From positions 41,353,970 through 41,417,969 of the forward strand of contig NC_132879.1 in the NCBI RefSeq assembly GCF_030463535.1: a stretch of 64,000 nt of DNA. Reading direction: 5' to 3'. Below the pieces are notes generated by a model. The model was not told the origin of the DNA, searched no databases, and saw only the letters and a program-made list of their open reading frames with translations. This document shows positions 1 to 11,006 of this stretch, piece by piece. Each line of letters starts with the position of its first letter. Within the stretch, counting starts at the first letter, position 1. Made by a program: the position numbers and the translations under genes. The DNA is from Salminus brasiliensis (Eukaryota; Chordata; Actinopteri; Characiformes; Bryconidae).

Positions 1-172
1 CCCACACACCCAGAGTGGTGGGTAGCCAACTCCCACGCCCGGGGAGCAAAGAGGGTAAAGGGCCTTGCTCAAGGACCCAACAGTAGTAGCCTGCCAAGCC
101 CGGGAATCTAACCCACAACCCTGTTATCAATAGCCCGGCGCTCTAACCGCTGCCCCACTAGAAACCACTGCC
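1..172 (-). mobile_element. tRNA-derived SINE, 5' part
   Basis: On the minus strand it reads GGGGCAGCGGTTAGAGCGCC, then GGGTTGTGGGTTAGATTCCC (degenerate box A and box B of RNA polymerase III), then CCTTGAGCAAGGCCCTTTAC and GCTCCCCGGGCG, a tail typical of an abundant fish SINE. The head lies near 172; the tail runs off the window at 1. About 18 bp at the head (ctgccccactagaaacc) is tandemly duplicated. Confidence 0.8.
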
Positions 173-257
173 CCACTAGAAACCTGAAAACCTATTTTCT
201 TTCTTTACACATTTCTTACACTGAATCTTACCCAGTATTGTAACATACAGTCAAAAG

Positions 258-645
258 AGCAATTTAGAGAATGGGTGGCACCAAGATTTTAACAGCAGCT
301 AATTTACGTCCTGCTTAATGAGTTGTGAGGTGAGGCCGTGTAGGTGGCCATGATCCTGTTGCCGGTTAACCAGTTGTCCTTTATTGGAACATGTGTGGCA
401 GCTACTGACCACTGCATACTGGGAACACTCCACAAGGCCTGCAGTCTTCTAGCCATCACAGTTTGGCCCTTGTCAAAGTGGCTCGGGTTTTTATGCTAAT
501 TCCTGCTTTTAACACACCACCTTTAAGAACTGACTGTTGACTTGCTGACTAATATATCTCACCCCTTGACAGATGTCACTGTAGATGAAGATAATCAATG
601 TGTTTCACTTCACCTGTCAGTGGTGCTAATGTTATATATAATGAT
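258..645 (-). mobile_element. Tc1-like transposon relic (copy A)
   Basis: Minus-strand relic of the widespread fish Tc1-like family whose transposase starts MGKRKDL...FDKGQIV. The stretch at about 463-520 (catcacagtttggcccttgtcaaagtggctc) is the complement of the FDKGQIVM codons, and 555-640 holds the terminal region (ctgtcagtggtgctaatgtta). No open frame survives. Shares family with 21890-22272. Confidence 0.7.
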
Positions 646-2376
646 TGGCCACTGTTGATGTAATTTCTTAATAAACATCAGGCTGACTCTCCCATCTCTG
701 AAACACTGATAACTTTTCATACAGAGAACAATGCAAATGTGAACTCAACACAAAGAACAATCCAAAAACATGACCTTTCCACAAAAAGTCTATTTCCGTT
801 TGACTTTGGCAACAGTATCCATGCTTCTTCATGCACTTTGAATGCACTGTACTTCACTAAATATTTTTCTTTTTGTATGTTCAATTTTATTCTGTATTTT
901 ACATTCAATTAAAAATGATACCAGAAAGAAAGGGACAGCGCAGAATTTATGAAATGCAGTTCTATTACATTATCTAGCTATATTACTTTATTTATTTATG
1001 TATTTATTTATTAGGTATTAACTTTGTAATCTACTTTAAGTCATTACTTCACTAAAAATAAATGTTTTGTCTGGAGAAGGATTTTAGAATGTGGTACCCA
1101 TTTCTGATCCTAGGCAAAATTACATTAACTTGGGAGTAAGTAGGCCTGAATCATCCCGTTATCAGTCTATTCCACATTGAGCGTCTATGTTAGTAATAAC
1201 TGGTTAGTTAGCTATCTAGCTAGTTACTTTGCTATTAAGCTGGTAATAACTTAGTTAGCTAGCAAGCTAGCGACAGCAAAGATTGCAAAAGCATGCCACC
1301 GACGAGGGCAAGACATAACTATTTAGGTTTTGATTAACACGTCAGTAGATAACAGTACAGATGAGAGAACAGCTCGCTAAGTTGCTGTAAACGAGGGAAA
1401 TTCTTCCAGAGGCCTTTGAAAACACAGACTGTTCAACTGACAGCTCAACGGATGCACTAATCAGGACTCTGAGCCCTACTGCGACAACGAACTAGCTATC
1501 TAGCTACATTCTTCATTAGGCGCTTTAGTTTTGCTTTATGCAGTAAGGCTGGGAATGGTTGTTAAATTTTCACACCGTCAAACGACTTAAGCTTAAGAAC
1601 TAGCACAAACGTTTTAATCACAATCGCAAATGGGCCAGGACTCCTACCATAGTAACCTATAACGCTAGCTAATGTGTTTACATGTTTGCTATGTCGCACG
1701 AAAATCACAGTGACGTTAACCCTGTTCGCACATCATGTCAGTTACGACAGGAGCTTAAGCAGTAGACGTTTTACTCACAGTCCTCAAAAGAGGTCCTTGT
1801 TGTGTTGCGTGTCCCTCGGCCCCTCTCCCGTTGCTGCGTATCTGTTAGCGATGTCCGACTAGTAAACGAATCATTTCTTGGATCCGAGTTGTTTCAACAA
1901 GCCAGTCGAGCCGACTCACCAGTCTAGATGACTCGAATGTTTTATAGTCAGCAATTTATTTAAAGTTTAGGTTCAGTTTAGGATCATATAAGAGATCTGA
2001 ATAAGCGTTTGCATATTATTTCGCCACATATAATCACGACTTAAAATACCATATTGTAACACTAACAACCTTTGTGAATTTGTCTTTCTTTAGACTGCAG
2101 TCTGCTCACATATTTTGTGCTAATGCATTCTGAGTCTGTCTCTATTATAGAAGCGACCATCCGTGCAGATAGGAATAAAGCTGACTTGTGAATCAGACAG
2201 TTCGAGGGAATCGGTTCGACAGAACTGAATCGAACGCCCCACCACTACCGATTATGATGACACACGAATTAGCCAAAGGAGAGAAGCGCTCGCCCACAAG
2301 ACATTTTTCCTACTTCGTCACATGAAGTGGACCATACGCTGTATATACAGGCTATGTACCAGACGAAACTGATGAC
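646..2376. other. Non-coding stretch with a CpG-richer patch
   Basis: No gene supported. 1180-1290 is rich in gttagctagc-type short palindromes. 1440-1900 has more CpG than its surroundings and a minus-strand GTGAGTAAAA donor-like site at about 1770-1779. It could be a 5' exon of a gene to the left, but nothing confirms it. Confidence 0.3.
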
Positions 2377-2431
<55 letters not shown>

Positions 2432-2446
2432 TTTTTATTTTTAATC
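2377..2446. repeat. (TTA)n microsatellite
   Basis: About 70 bp of TTA/TTT trinucleotides. Confidence 0.95.
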
Positions 2447-2727
2447 AAGTTCGTAAGCTTTCAAACTGAACACTCCAGGTGCAACCGTGTTCCTTCACAC
2501 GTTGCTATGGAACGAGACGTTGACAACGACGTAAACATTACATTATTGTTTGCTAGGGGGTGAACGATATGAAGCCAATTTGGTTTGCTGGTAATAGTGA
2601 AATTAAATTCAAAATACTACTACTTCAATAACAACATATGAATAAATTCATAAGTAAACATATGAAATATAGAGATATATTTAAATAGATCATTCAACAA
2701 CCTGATCTGTTCACGAATACGCACTAA

Positions 2728-2784
2728 GAGGGAGAGAGAGAGAGAGAAATGAAAATATGTGTGTGTGTGTGTGGGGGGGGGGGG
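2728..2784. repeat. (GA)n, (GT)n and G-run microsatellite
   Basis: GA repeats at 2728-2748, GT at 2758-2773, then a run of about 12 G ending at 2784. Confidence 0.9.
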
Positions 2785-3220
2785 ATTAGCATTTGGTGTC
2801 ACCTGATGCAATTAATGAAACTCTTGATTATATGTCTCAGGTGTGAATGAGAAAACACCTGATTTGCACGTGTTGTCATTTGCAACTCCCACTGGGCTAC
2901 CAGAGGCACCTTAACAGTTTTAACAGTTGCCATTAGCAACGGCCTCATTGCACACACACACACCTGTTTTTAATAATCAACACCATACCACACCATTCAT
3001 ATTTACTGCACTCCTGAAAAGTCGTTGTCTCTGACAGTGTGCAGGATTTTGATCTCTGTTTGGCTGGTGACTTTAGATTATTATATTTCATTTACTGGAC
3101 TGTTTACTTGAACAGTATGTTTGATACCTTGACCTTTGACTACTGCTCCACCCCGACCTTGCTCTCCTGGACCTCTGCTTAATTAAAGCCTGTACATGGA
3201 TCTCGCAAACCTGCCCTTAC
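2785..3220. other. Non-coding stretch
   Basis: No gene seen. The end (aattaaagcctgtacatgg) resembles the 3' end of a retroelement LTR, but I cannot place a second copy. Confidence 0.3.
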
Positions 3221-3320
3221 TTTGTGTCATATTTGGAAAAAGCACTTGTTCTGTTAGTTGTGTTGAGCTGTGTAAATTGTTCTTGTTTGATTGGTTTATT
3301 TCAAACAGCTGAAAGTGTAA
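3221..3320 (+). repeat. Dispersed repeat R1, copy 1
   Basis: Shares a core (gaaaaagcacttgttctgtt, then ttcttgtttgattggtttat, then caaacagctgaaagt) with 43907-43980 (plus) and 63432-63535 (minus). No coding content; family unknown to me. Confidence 0.75.
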
Positions 3321-3330
3321 ATTCTTCTAA

Positions 3331-3864
3331 ACTTAAGTCTGCAAAGGGATTGATTGCAGCTTTATGTGTTTATATTGACATGGTTTTTAAGTTGTGTTAG
3401 TGCTGTTATTCATTGCCATATTACATTTTGTCCAGGTTTTATGCCAGTTTTTTTGCTCTATCATTGAATGAATACCTCCCACTTGTGGTGGATTTGAATT
3501 ATTGTAGAGACAATGTGTGCATTCATATTTTGAACATTAATATGGTGTACATTTTCTATTTAAAAAAGGGGAAGCTACATTTGCACAAAGGACCTGACCT
3601 GAGTGATCTGACATTTGATACACTTATGTGATAACAGCTGAAATCTTGAGAAGATCCCATGGTGGAGTTAATATCTGGGAAAGAAATAAAACGTGACATT
3701 CTTTTGTTGCTTCAACAGTACACATCCCCTGCACTCGCCCCTAAAAAAAGCAGAGCAACATTGAAAAGTAGACTGATACAGCTGTGCTGTGTTAAAGAAG
3801 GTCAGGGAAGATCATTCTTACCCTCTAAGATAAGGCTTTATAGTGAGCTTGAGCAGTTCCTGTC
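3331..3864. other. Non-coding stretch
   Basis: Contains small random open frames but no recognisable protein or repeat. Confidence 0.3.
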
Positions 3865-3937
3865 CAGATTTAGTAGGTCTGTGAAAGCAAGGAAATCAGC
3901 AAACCTCTGGTCCTGTTGCCCACCCCTGCTCTAGAAT
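3865..3937 (+). mobile_element. hAT-like non-autonomous element, right end
   Basis: Matches the right half of the element at 31171-31335 (tttagtaggtctgt, ggaaatcag, ttgcccacccctgctcta). Only the right terminal inverted repeat is present here. Confidence 0.6.
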
Positions 3938-5179
3938 CCCCCTACTTTTGGGACAGGGTTAATCTGATCTTGCACTGTGTGCGCGTGTTCTGCAATATGT
4001 ATTGGCAATCTTCAAAGTTTCGATCCTTAGTTTTGTTGTAGAAGAGGGCCCTCTGCTGTCCTCTAAGTGCTATTAAACTACATGATTTTCAGGGTATTGT
4101 AGTGAGAAACCTCTCAGTACCAAAACAGTAGTGTGGAACTATTTTACAGTGGAACCTGAAAGCTATACATTACATTGTATTATTTTAACCGATAAGTGTA
4201 GTGATGTTAGCAGTTAGCACCCAAAACAAGGCTGAAGTTGGCTTCTAACTTTCCATTCCATCTTACGTGCAGCAGTTACATTGTGTACATTTCAACTTCT
4301 GCATCACATCAGGTAGAAGGGAAAGTTTGGGAACGTCAGGTTATCCATTAGTTCAGAGCTTTGTTTTAAATGTCTTGCAGCTACGACCAACAGTACACAG
4401 AACAACAGTTAAAAACATATAGTTAAAAGATACACTCCCACCTCGTCTTTACACTTTTACTTTTTTGCACAATTACGCCTTATGGAAACTATTGTGGAAA
4501 CTCAACCAGACCAAACTAAACCAGAGTGATTTAACTGCAGTGTTTTAAAGGAACATAGAGCTGAGTGGTCAGATAGGTCAGTCAGACTGGGTTGTAAGAT
4601 ATTAAACACACTATAAAATTTAAACCTAAATTTACCTGATTCAGAACTGGATTCCACTAAATAGCAGCATTCATGAAAATTTGTCCTACCTGATGTGTTT
4701 TAGACTTTTTGAGAAATTATTTCATAAGATTCCACTATGCTAAAAAGTGGTGTTTTAACATATCACAGACATACATTTTTCAGGCTTGTTTACAACCTCT
4801 GGATGAAAGGTATTATGTGTAAACAATTGTTTGCCTTTTCATCTGGACTAGTCTTTGAGTGGGCATTCCTGATCTCCTAAAAGGTATCCCAATCAGAATG
4901 GCACTGGCCAGTCAAAGACTGTACATATAAATGGCAAATCACCACAAGGCACTGTTCCTCAACCCTGATGTTGGAGTATACCTGTCCTGTGTATTTTAGT
5001 GTTTTCCCTACCCAAACAACCTGATACAACTAATGAGTTTTTGCCCAAGAGATTCCTAGGTGTAGATGTAGTGTTAGACATAGACCAGATGCACCAGATC
5101 AGCTAGTTAGTATAAATGTTTATTAAAATATTAACTAGCATGGTTTTTAAGGTATTTACTACCCTTCGACTCACACATT
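3938..5179. other. Non-coding stretch with a weak dispersed repeat
   Basis: No gene. 4955-5120 (ttcctcaaccctgatgttgg, cctgtcctgtgtattttagt, acctgatacaactaatga) resembles a common fish interspersed repeat; a related piece in the opposite sense lies around 40690-40790. Confidence 0.4.
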
Positions 5180-6773
5180 CAGTGGGGAAAAAAGTATTTA
5201 GTCAGTCACCAATTGTGCAAGTTCTCCCACTTAAAAAGATGAGAGAGGCCTGTAATTGACATCATAGGTAGACCTTAATTATGAGAGACAAAATGAGAAA
5301 AAAAAATCAGAAAATCACATTGTCTGATTTTTAAAGAATTTATTTGCAAATAATGGTGGAAAATAAGTATTTTGTCAATAACAAAAGTTTATCTCAATAC
5401 TTTGTTATATATCCTTTGTTGGCAATGACAGAGGTCAAACGTTTTCTGTAAGTCTTCACAAGTTTGGCACACACCGTTGCTGGTATGTTGGCCCATTCCT
5501 CCATGCAGATCTCCTCTAGAGCAATGATGTTTTGGGGCTGTCGGCAGGCAACACAGACTTTCAACTCCCTCCAAAGGTTTTCTATGGGGTTGAGATCTGG
5601 AGACTGGCTAGGCCACTCCAGGACCTTGAAATGCTTCTTACGAAGCCACTCCTTTGTTGCCCTGGCAGTGTGCTTGGGATCATTGTCATGCTGAAAGACC
5701 CAGCCACATTTCATCTTCAATGCCCTTGCTGATGGAAGGAGGTTTGCACTCAATACATACACACAATACATGGCCCCATTCATTCTTTCATGTACACGGA
5801 CCAGTCGTTCTAGTCCCTTTGCAGAGAAACAGTCCCAAAGCATAATGTTGCCACCCCCATGCTTCACAGTTGGTATGGTGTTCTTTGCATGCAACTCAGC
5901 ATTCACTCTCCTCCAAACACGAGTTGTGTTTGTACCAAACAGTTCTACTTTGGTTTCATCTGACCATAAGACATTCTCCCAATACTCTTCCGGAACATCC
6001 AAATGCTCTCTAGCAAACTTCAGACGCGCCCGGATATGTACTGGCTTAAGCAGGGGAACACGTCTGGCACTGCAAGATCTGAGTCCCTGGCGGCGTAGTG
6101 TGTTACTGATGGTAGCCTTTCGAATGTTGGTCCCAGCTTTCTGCAGGTCATTCACTAGGTCCCCCCGTGTGGTTCTGGGATTTTTGCTCACCGTTCTTGT
6201 GATCATTTTGACCCCACAGGCTGAGATCTTGCGTGGAGCCACTGATTGAGGGAGATTAATAATCAGATCCCATTTTCTGATTATTGCTCCCACAGTAGAT
6301 TTCTTCACACCAAGCTGCTTGCCTATTACAGATTTAGTCTTCCCAGCCTGGTGCAGGTCTACAATTTTGTTTCTGGTGTCCTTCGACAGCTATTTGGTCT
6401 TTACCACAGTGGAGTTTGGAGTGTGACTGTTTGAGGTTGTGGGCAGGTGTCTTTTATACTGTTAACGAGTTCAAACAGGTGCCATTAATACAGGTAATGA
6501 GTGGAGGACAGAGAAGCCTCTTAAAGAAGAAGTTACAGGTCTGTGACAGCCAGAAATCTTGCTTGTTTGTAGGTGACCAAATACTTATTTTCCACCATTA
6601 TTTGCAAATAAATTCTTTAAAAATCAGACAATGTGATTTTCAGAATTTTTTTTCTCATTTTGTCTCTCATAGTTGAGGTCTACCTATGATGTCAATTACA
6701 GGCCTCTCTCATTTTTTTAAGTGGGAGAACTTGCACAATTGGTGACTGACTAAATACTTTTTTTCCCCCACTG
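5180..6773 (-). mobile_element. Tc1/mariner DNA transposon, nearly full length
   Basis: 1594 bp. The two ends are long inverted repeats (5180-5377 and 6576-6773), about 198 bp and differing at only a handful of positions; both start CAGTGGGG...AAGTATTTAGTCAGTCACC. The right end is followed by TA (CACTG|TA), the Tc1 target; the left flank is TT, so one target copy has changed. A transposase gene fills the centre on the minus strand. Confidence 0.96.
5394..6407 (-). pseudogene. Tc1 transposase with lost start and early stop
   Basis: A DDE/DD34E transposase that cuts and pastes its own element. The open frame 6308-5394 (304 residues, first codon GTG) keeps helix-turn-helix DNA-binding sequence ([24 protein letters not shown]) and the full catalytic domain: D117 in LWSDETK, D208 in [12 protein letters not shown]243 in [15 protein letters not shown], with 34 residues between the last two. 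Upstream in the same frame the family start VVKTK is preceded by GTG where the family has ATG (6407-6405), and TAG occurs at 6392-6390. So the usual start is lost and a nonsense codon truncates the first helix-turn-helix. No frameshift was seen in the rest. Probably inactive, but recently so. Confidence 0.92.
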
Positions 6774-6786
6774 TAAACATTGTCGT

Positions 6787-7181
6787 TGTCATGCAACAGG
6801 GATGGACCAAAGCGAGGAGTTTATTGATAACAATAAACCGTAAACAAAACAGAAATGCAACAATGATTACGAGGGAAAAGGAGTAACTTAACAAAACTGT
6901 GACAAACAATACTGGGCAAAACAAAAGAACACACCTGGGGCTGGCGAGGCACTAGGGCTGTGCTAGCTGCCGGGGCTGAGTCAATACCGCTACTCCGAAA
7001 CAAAATTCCAAGCTGAGCCTGGGGAAACTATGAACTATGAACTAACTACCGTTAACTGAATAACCTGGGTGCATGAGGTGCACTAAGAGTAATTCTCGGC
7101 AACCGGCAGCTGGCACTAGCTCTACTTAAATACACCAGCCCACAGGTGTAACACATTAACCAAACAAAGAATAGTCACATG
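6787..7181 (-). repeat. Gypsy 3' LTR (short form)
   Basis: About 395 bp, highly similar to parts of 10288-11006 (gatggaccaaagcgaggagt; aacaaaactgtgacaaacaa; gtgcactaagagtaattctc). It lacks about 340 bp present in the middle of the other LTR. Starts TGTCATGCAACAGGGATGG; the inner end stops at CACATG before the expected ACA. Confidence 0.9.
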
Positions 7182-9300
7182 GCCTCGTCCAGGGGTCCAG
7201 GTACCACGGGCTTGAGCTGAGACACATGGATACGATATGCAACTTCGTTGATTCTTTTTTTCTATTACATAAGGACCAGAGTACTTAACTTTTAGTTTGT
7301 GTGAAGGGAGACTCGTTCAGAGGTCTTTCGTGGCCAACCAGACCCGGTCACTTGGTTGGTATGTCGGAGTCTCCCCTCTCTTCCGGTCCGCCTGGGCCTT
7401 GTAGCGTCGCAGGAACGTCTGGATGTGCTGGTGGGCTCCGGTCCAGACCGCTTCGCTGCGACGCATCCAAGCATTCACTGCTGGGACTTGGGTCTCCATG
7501 GCAGTCCAGGGGGCCAGCGGAGGCTGGTAGCCTAGGTAACACTGGTATGGGGTCAGGCCAGTGGTTGCGCACCTCAGCGAGTTCTGGGCCATCTCGGCCC
7601 AGACCAGATACCGGGACCAGTCGCTGGGGTAGTCATGGCAGTACAGCCGTAGGAAATCCCCCAGCTCCTGGTTAGTGCGCTCGCACTGGCCGTTAGACTG
7701 AGGGTGATAACCCGAGGACAGACTTACACTCACCCCCAGGTGTTCACAGAAGGCACCCCATACCTTAGACGTGAACTGGGCCCCCCGGTCAGATACTATG
7801 TCCTCCGAAATCCCGAAATTCCGGAGGATGTGGTCTACCAAGGCTTGAGCGGTGTGCATTGCTGAGGGCAATGCAGAGAATGGTATAAACCTAACCCCCC
7901 TTGAGAAACAGTCCACTACCGTCATCACCACCGTGTGCCCCTCAGACTTAGGCAGGTCAGTAATGAAATTGACAGCCAGGTGAGACCACAGATGTTCAGG
8001 AACGGGTAGCGGCATGAGCTTCCCCGACGGGAGCGTCTTTGGGGTTTTACATTGAGCACACTCACTGCATGATGCCACTACCCGATGTATATCTGCCCTC
8101 ATCCCCTCCCACCAATATTTGGGAGAGAGCAGATAGTACGTGGGGACCTGGATGACCCGATGCCGGAGAAGCGTGAGCCCAACTGATGAGCTTCTCCCAG
8201 AAAGCCCCCGGGATGTAGACCTTGTCCACAGGGCATGATGGGGGCATGATGGTGCGTTTGAGGGCCTCATCTATCTCAGTATCCAGGTCCCACTGAATTG
8301 CCGCAACGGTGACACATGACGGCAGGATGGATGCTGGAGCGATCTCTCCCTCATCCGCAGACTGGTAAATATGAGAGAGAGCATCCGCTTTGGTGTTGCA
8401 GGAGCCCGGACGATATGAGATCGAAAATCTGAACCTGGCGAAGAATAGGGACCACCTAGCTTGCAGGGGGTTCAGACACTTGGCATTTCTCAAAAACTCT
8501 AGATTCTTATGATCCGTTAATACTAGGAAGGGGTAGGCAGCACCCTCTAACCAATGACGCCACTCTCCTACCCCGTAATTCCGTTCGGTCCCCGTGAGCT
8601 TCTTTGAGTAGAAAGCCACCGAATGGAGTCTGTCGCTCTCCGTGACGTTGAGAGAGAACCGCCCCCACCCCGGCGTTGGAGACATCCACCTCGACCACGA
8701 ACGGTTTACGGGGATCGGGGTGGCGCAACAGCAGGGCCGTCGTGAATGCGCGTTTGAGCGCCTGGAAGGAGTCCTCCACAGCCAACGTCCACGTGATGCG
8801 CTGGGGAGCTCCTTTGAGTAACAACGTTATCGGGGCTGCCAACCTGCTAAAATCCCAGATAAACCGCCGATAAAAATTTGTGAAACCTAGAAAACGCTGG
8901 ACCTCCTTAACGGAGCCAGGTGACGGCCAGTCCAAGACTGCCTTTACTTTGGTCTGGTCTATCTGAACCCCCGCTCGCTGATAATGTACCCTAGAAAAGG
9001 GATCTCATGGACGTGGAACACGAATTTCTCTAATTTAGCGAATAGCAGGTGGGCCCTAAGCCTCGCCAGGACCGGACGAACTTGAAGGATGTGCATATGC
9101 ATGGCGGAGGAGTACACTAGAATGTCGTCCTGAAAGACCACCATGAAGCGTCCAAGGTAGTCTTTCAGGACGTCATTTATGAAAGCCTGGAAGACGGTGG
9201 GGCCGTTTGCTAACCCATACGGCATAAGGGTCCCGGAGGGGTCCCTTCCTCGCGCTCCTCTGTGAATAGACAGGATTTCAATGGGAGTTGTCGAGGGCAG
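7182..9300 (-). pseudogene. Gypsy pol remnant (partial RT, RNase H, integrase)
   Basis: Minus strand, read 9300 to 7182. A reverse-transcriptase piece from LMPYGLANGPTVFQ onward with the active-site FQDDILVYSS (Tyr/Phe-X-Asp-Asp type); connection and RNase H sequence ([23 protein letters not shown]); integrase with H-H...C-C finger (WAHASPASGHPG; CSECAQC), core with NFITDLP, DIVSDRGAQF and HPQSNGQCERTNQE, and a C-terminal GPY-type module near 7200-7300. The reading frame breaks near 8062-8270, 8507-8685 and 8935-8959. The first catalytic Asp of the integrase core, normally in DFITDLP, reads Asn. Protease and the front of RT are missing. Clearly non-functional. Confidence 0.93.
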
Positions 9301-10249
9301 GACTTCCTTCTGTGCCCCACAGCCCCGCAGTAGTAGCAGAGTCACTCTCAGCTCCGTCTACTGCGTTCTTTCTGTGTGAGGCCCTGGGCGCCCACTTCCA
9401 TGTGCTCACAGGCCGTTCCTGCTGACAATGAACCAGCGAGCAGCTCTCTACTTTGGACAGCCGGACCGGTCTGTCCGCTGAACCCCCAGCTTTCGGGAAC
9501 CTGGGGTTAGTGGGGCGACTAAGAAGCTGGTCCAACCTAATAGCGAGCGTGATAAGCTCGTCAAGCTCACCCCAGCATGCCATCTCCCGCTGCAGACGCC
9601 GATTAAGTCCGTTGCACAACAGCGCCACCAAGGCCGGCTGGTTCCACCCGCTACCAGCGGCTAGCGTTCCGAACTCCAGTGCATACTGGACTTCCGGCTT
9701 GGAGCCCTGCTCCATCCGCAGCAGGAGATCGCCCTTAGTGAGCCCCTCTCGGGGGTGTTGGAACACCGCCTTGAACTGCTTCAAGTAGTCCGAGAAGGGC
9801 TTCTCACTGAGGTCCTCCCAGGTGGCTGTGGCCCAGTCCAGAGCTTTTCCAGCGAGCCGGGATACGAGAAAGGCGATCTTCGCCTGGTCAGTGCCGGTTG
9901 GGTGATTATTAAAGAAAACAGCACACTGTAGCAAGAACCCCTTGCAAAGCTCTGGATCGCCATGGTACATATCCGTTTTTCCAACAGTATACGGGCTAGG
10001 GGAAGTCGTGGCAGGACTGGGAGGACTAGGGGGCTCCAGCAAAGTCTGCACCAGTTTCGCGAGCCCCTGGATGCCACCCACTAGTTGGGTGACCTGTTGC
10101 TGTTGGTCTGCCTGTTGCTGCACCAGTTGACCAACAGTATCGGACACACTGTGCTGCTGTTGCCCCAAGAATTGACTTTGGGCGTGAACAGCTTGATTCA
10201 GGGCCTCCATCCCCGCTGTTCGGAGGCGGTCGGACGAGAATTCTGTCAT
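9278..10249 (-). pseudogene. Gypsy gag remnant
   Basis: ATG at 10249 (MTEFSSDRLRTAGMEALNQA). A Gln-rich coiled segment (QQQADQQQQVTQLV) is followed by the retrotransposon Gag domain (about residues 90-230; ALDWATATWEDL, SDYLKQFKAVF, LNRRLQREMA). A CCHC zinc knuckle of the form C-X2-C-X4-H-X4-C is visible at 9338-9297, but in a different frame, so a frameshift lies upstream of it. The frame then runs directly into RT sequence because of the internal deletion. Gag packages element RNA; this copy cannot make a normal protein. Confidence 0.88.
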
Positions 10250-10287
10250 GGTCCACTCGGTCTGACAATGACGGGAGAACACTCGCA

Positions 10288-11006
10288 GGGGATGGACCAA
10301 AGCGAGGAGTTTACTGATAACAATAAACCGTAAACAAAACAGAAATGCAGCAACGATTACAAGGGAAAAGGAGTAACTTAACAAAACTGTGACAAACAAT
10401 ACTGGGCAAAACAAAAGAACACACCTGGGGCTGGCGAGGCACTAGGGCTGTGCCAGCTGCCGGGGCTAAGCCAATATTGCTACTCCGAAACATAAACTTC
10501 CAAGCCGAGCCTGGGGAAACTATGAACTAAGACATAAAGAGTAGCGCTAGTCAGGCGCGTTGAACTTACAAGACTTGAGGGCGTGAGGAGTCAGCCGCCA
10601 AACCTAGACGATTGATCCGGTCCGACGGTGAGGAGAGCTAACTGCTGAAACGAGCTGGAGAGTCGCTCATTCCCGGAGCTCCTGGACCCAAGATTGGTGA
10701 ACCTATGAAGCCTGGCAAGAGATCGCCGCAGACCTGCAGTAGCTCCCTAATGGACCCTGAGACGAGAACTGCCTAGCTAGTTAGCTTTCCCCGCTAAGCT
10801 AGCTAGGTAGAAAGAGTCCTCGGTACGAGGATGGACTCTACAGACTAGACCGATGAATCCTTAGTCTCTACCATTAACTGAATAACCTGGGTGCATGCGG
10901 TGCACTAAGAGTAATTCTCGGCAACCGGCAGCTGACACTAGCCCTACTTAAATACACCAGCTCACAGGTGTAACACATTAACCAGACAAGGAATAGTCAC
11001 ATGACA
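10288..11006 (-). repeat. Gypsy 5' LTR (long form)
   Basis: About 719 bp. Both flanks match the LTR at 6787-7181, but 10529-10870 is absent from that copy. The right end is CATGACA; the inner left end differs from TGTCATG. The extra segment contains an imperfect palindrome (agctagttagc...gctaagctagctagg). Confidence 0.88.

Larger units (their letters stand above)
6787..11006 (-). mobile_element. Degraded Ty3/gypsy LTR retrotransposon
   Basis: Minus-strand element: 5' LTR at about 10288-11006, gag, truncated pol, 3' LTR 6787-7181. Outer ends form the short inverted repeat TGTCATG (6787) and CATGACA (11000-11006), typical of LTRs. It carries an internal deletion and frameshifts. No convincing target-site duplication seen. 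Confidence 0.93.

Noticed and set aside
3659..3934. 91-codon open frame
   Set aside because: Its end runs into the hAT-like repeat at 3865; no domain or conservation evident.
5770..6249. 159-codon plus-strand open frame
   Set aside because: Antisense shadow of the Tc1 transposase.
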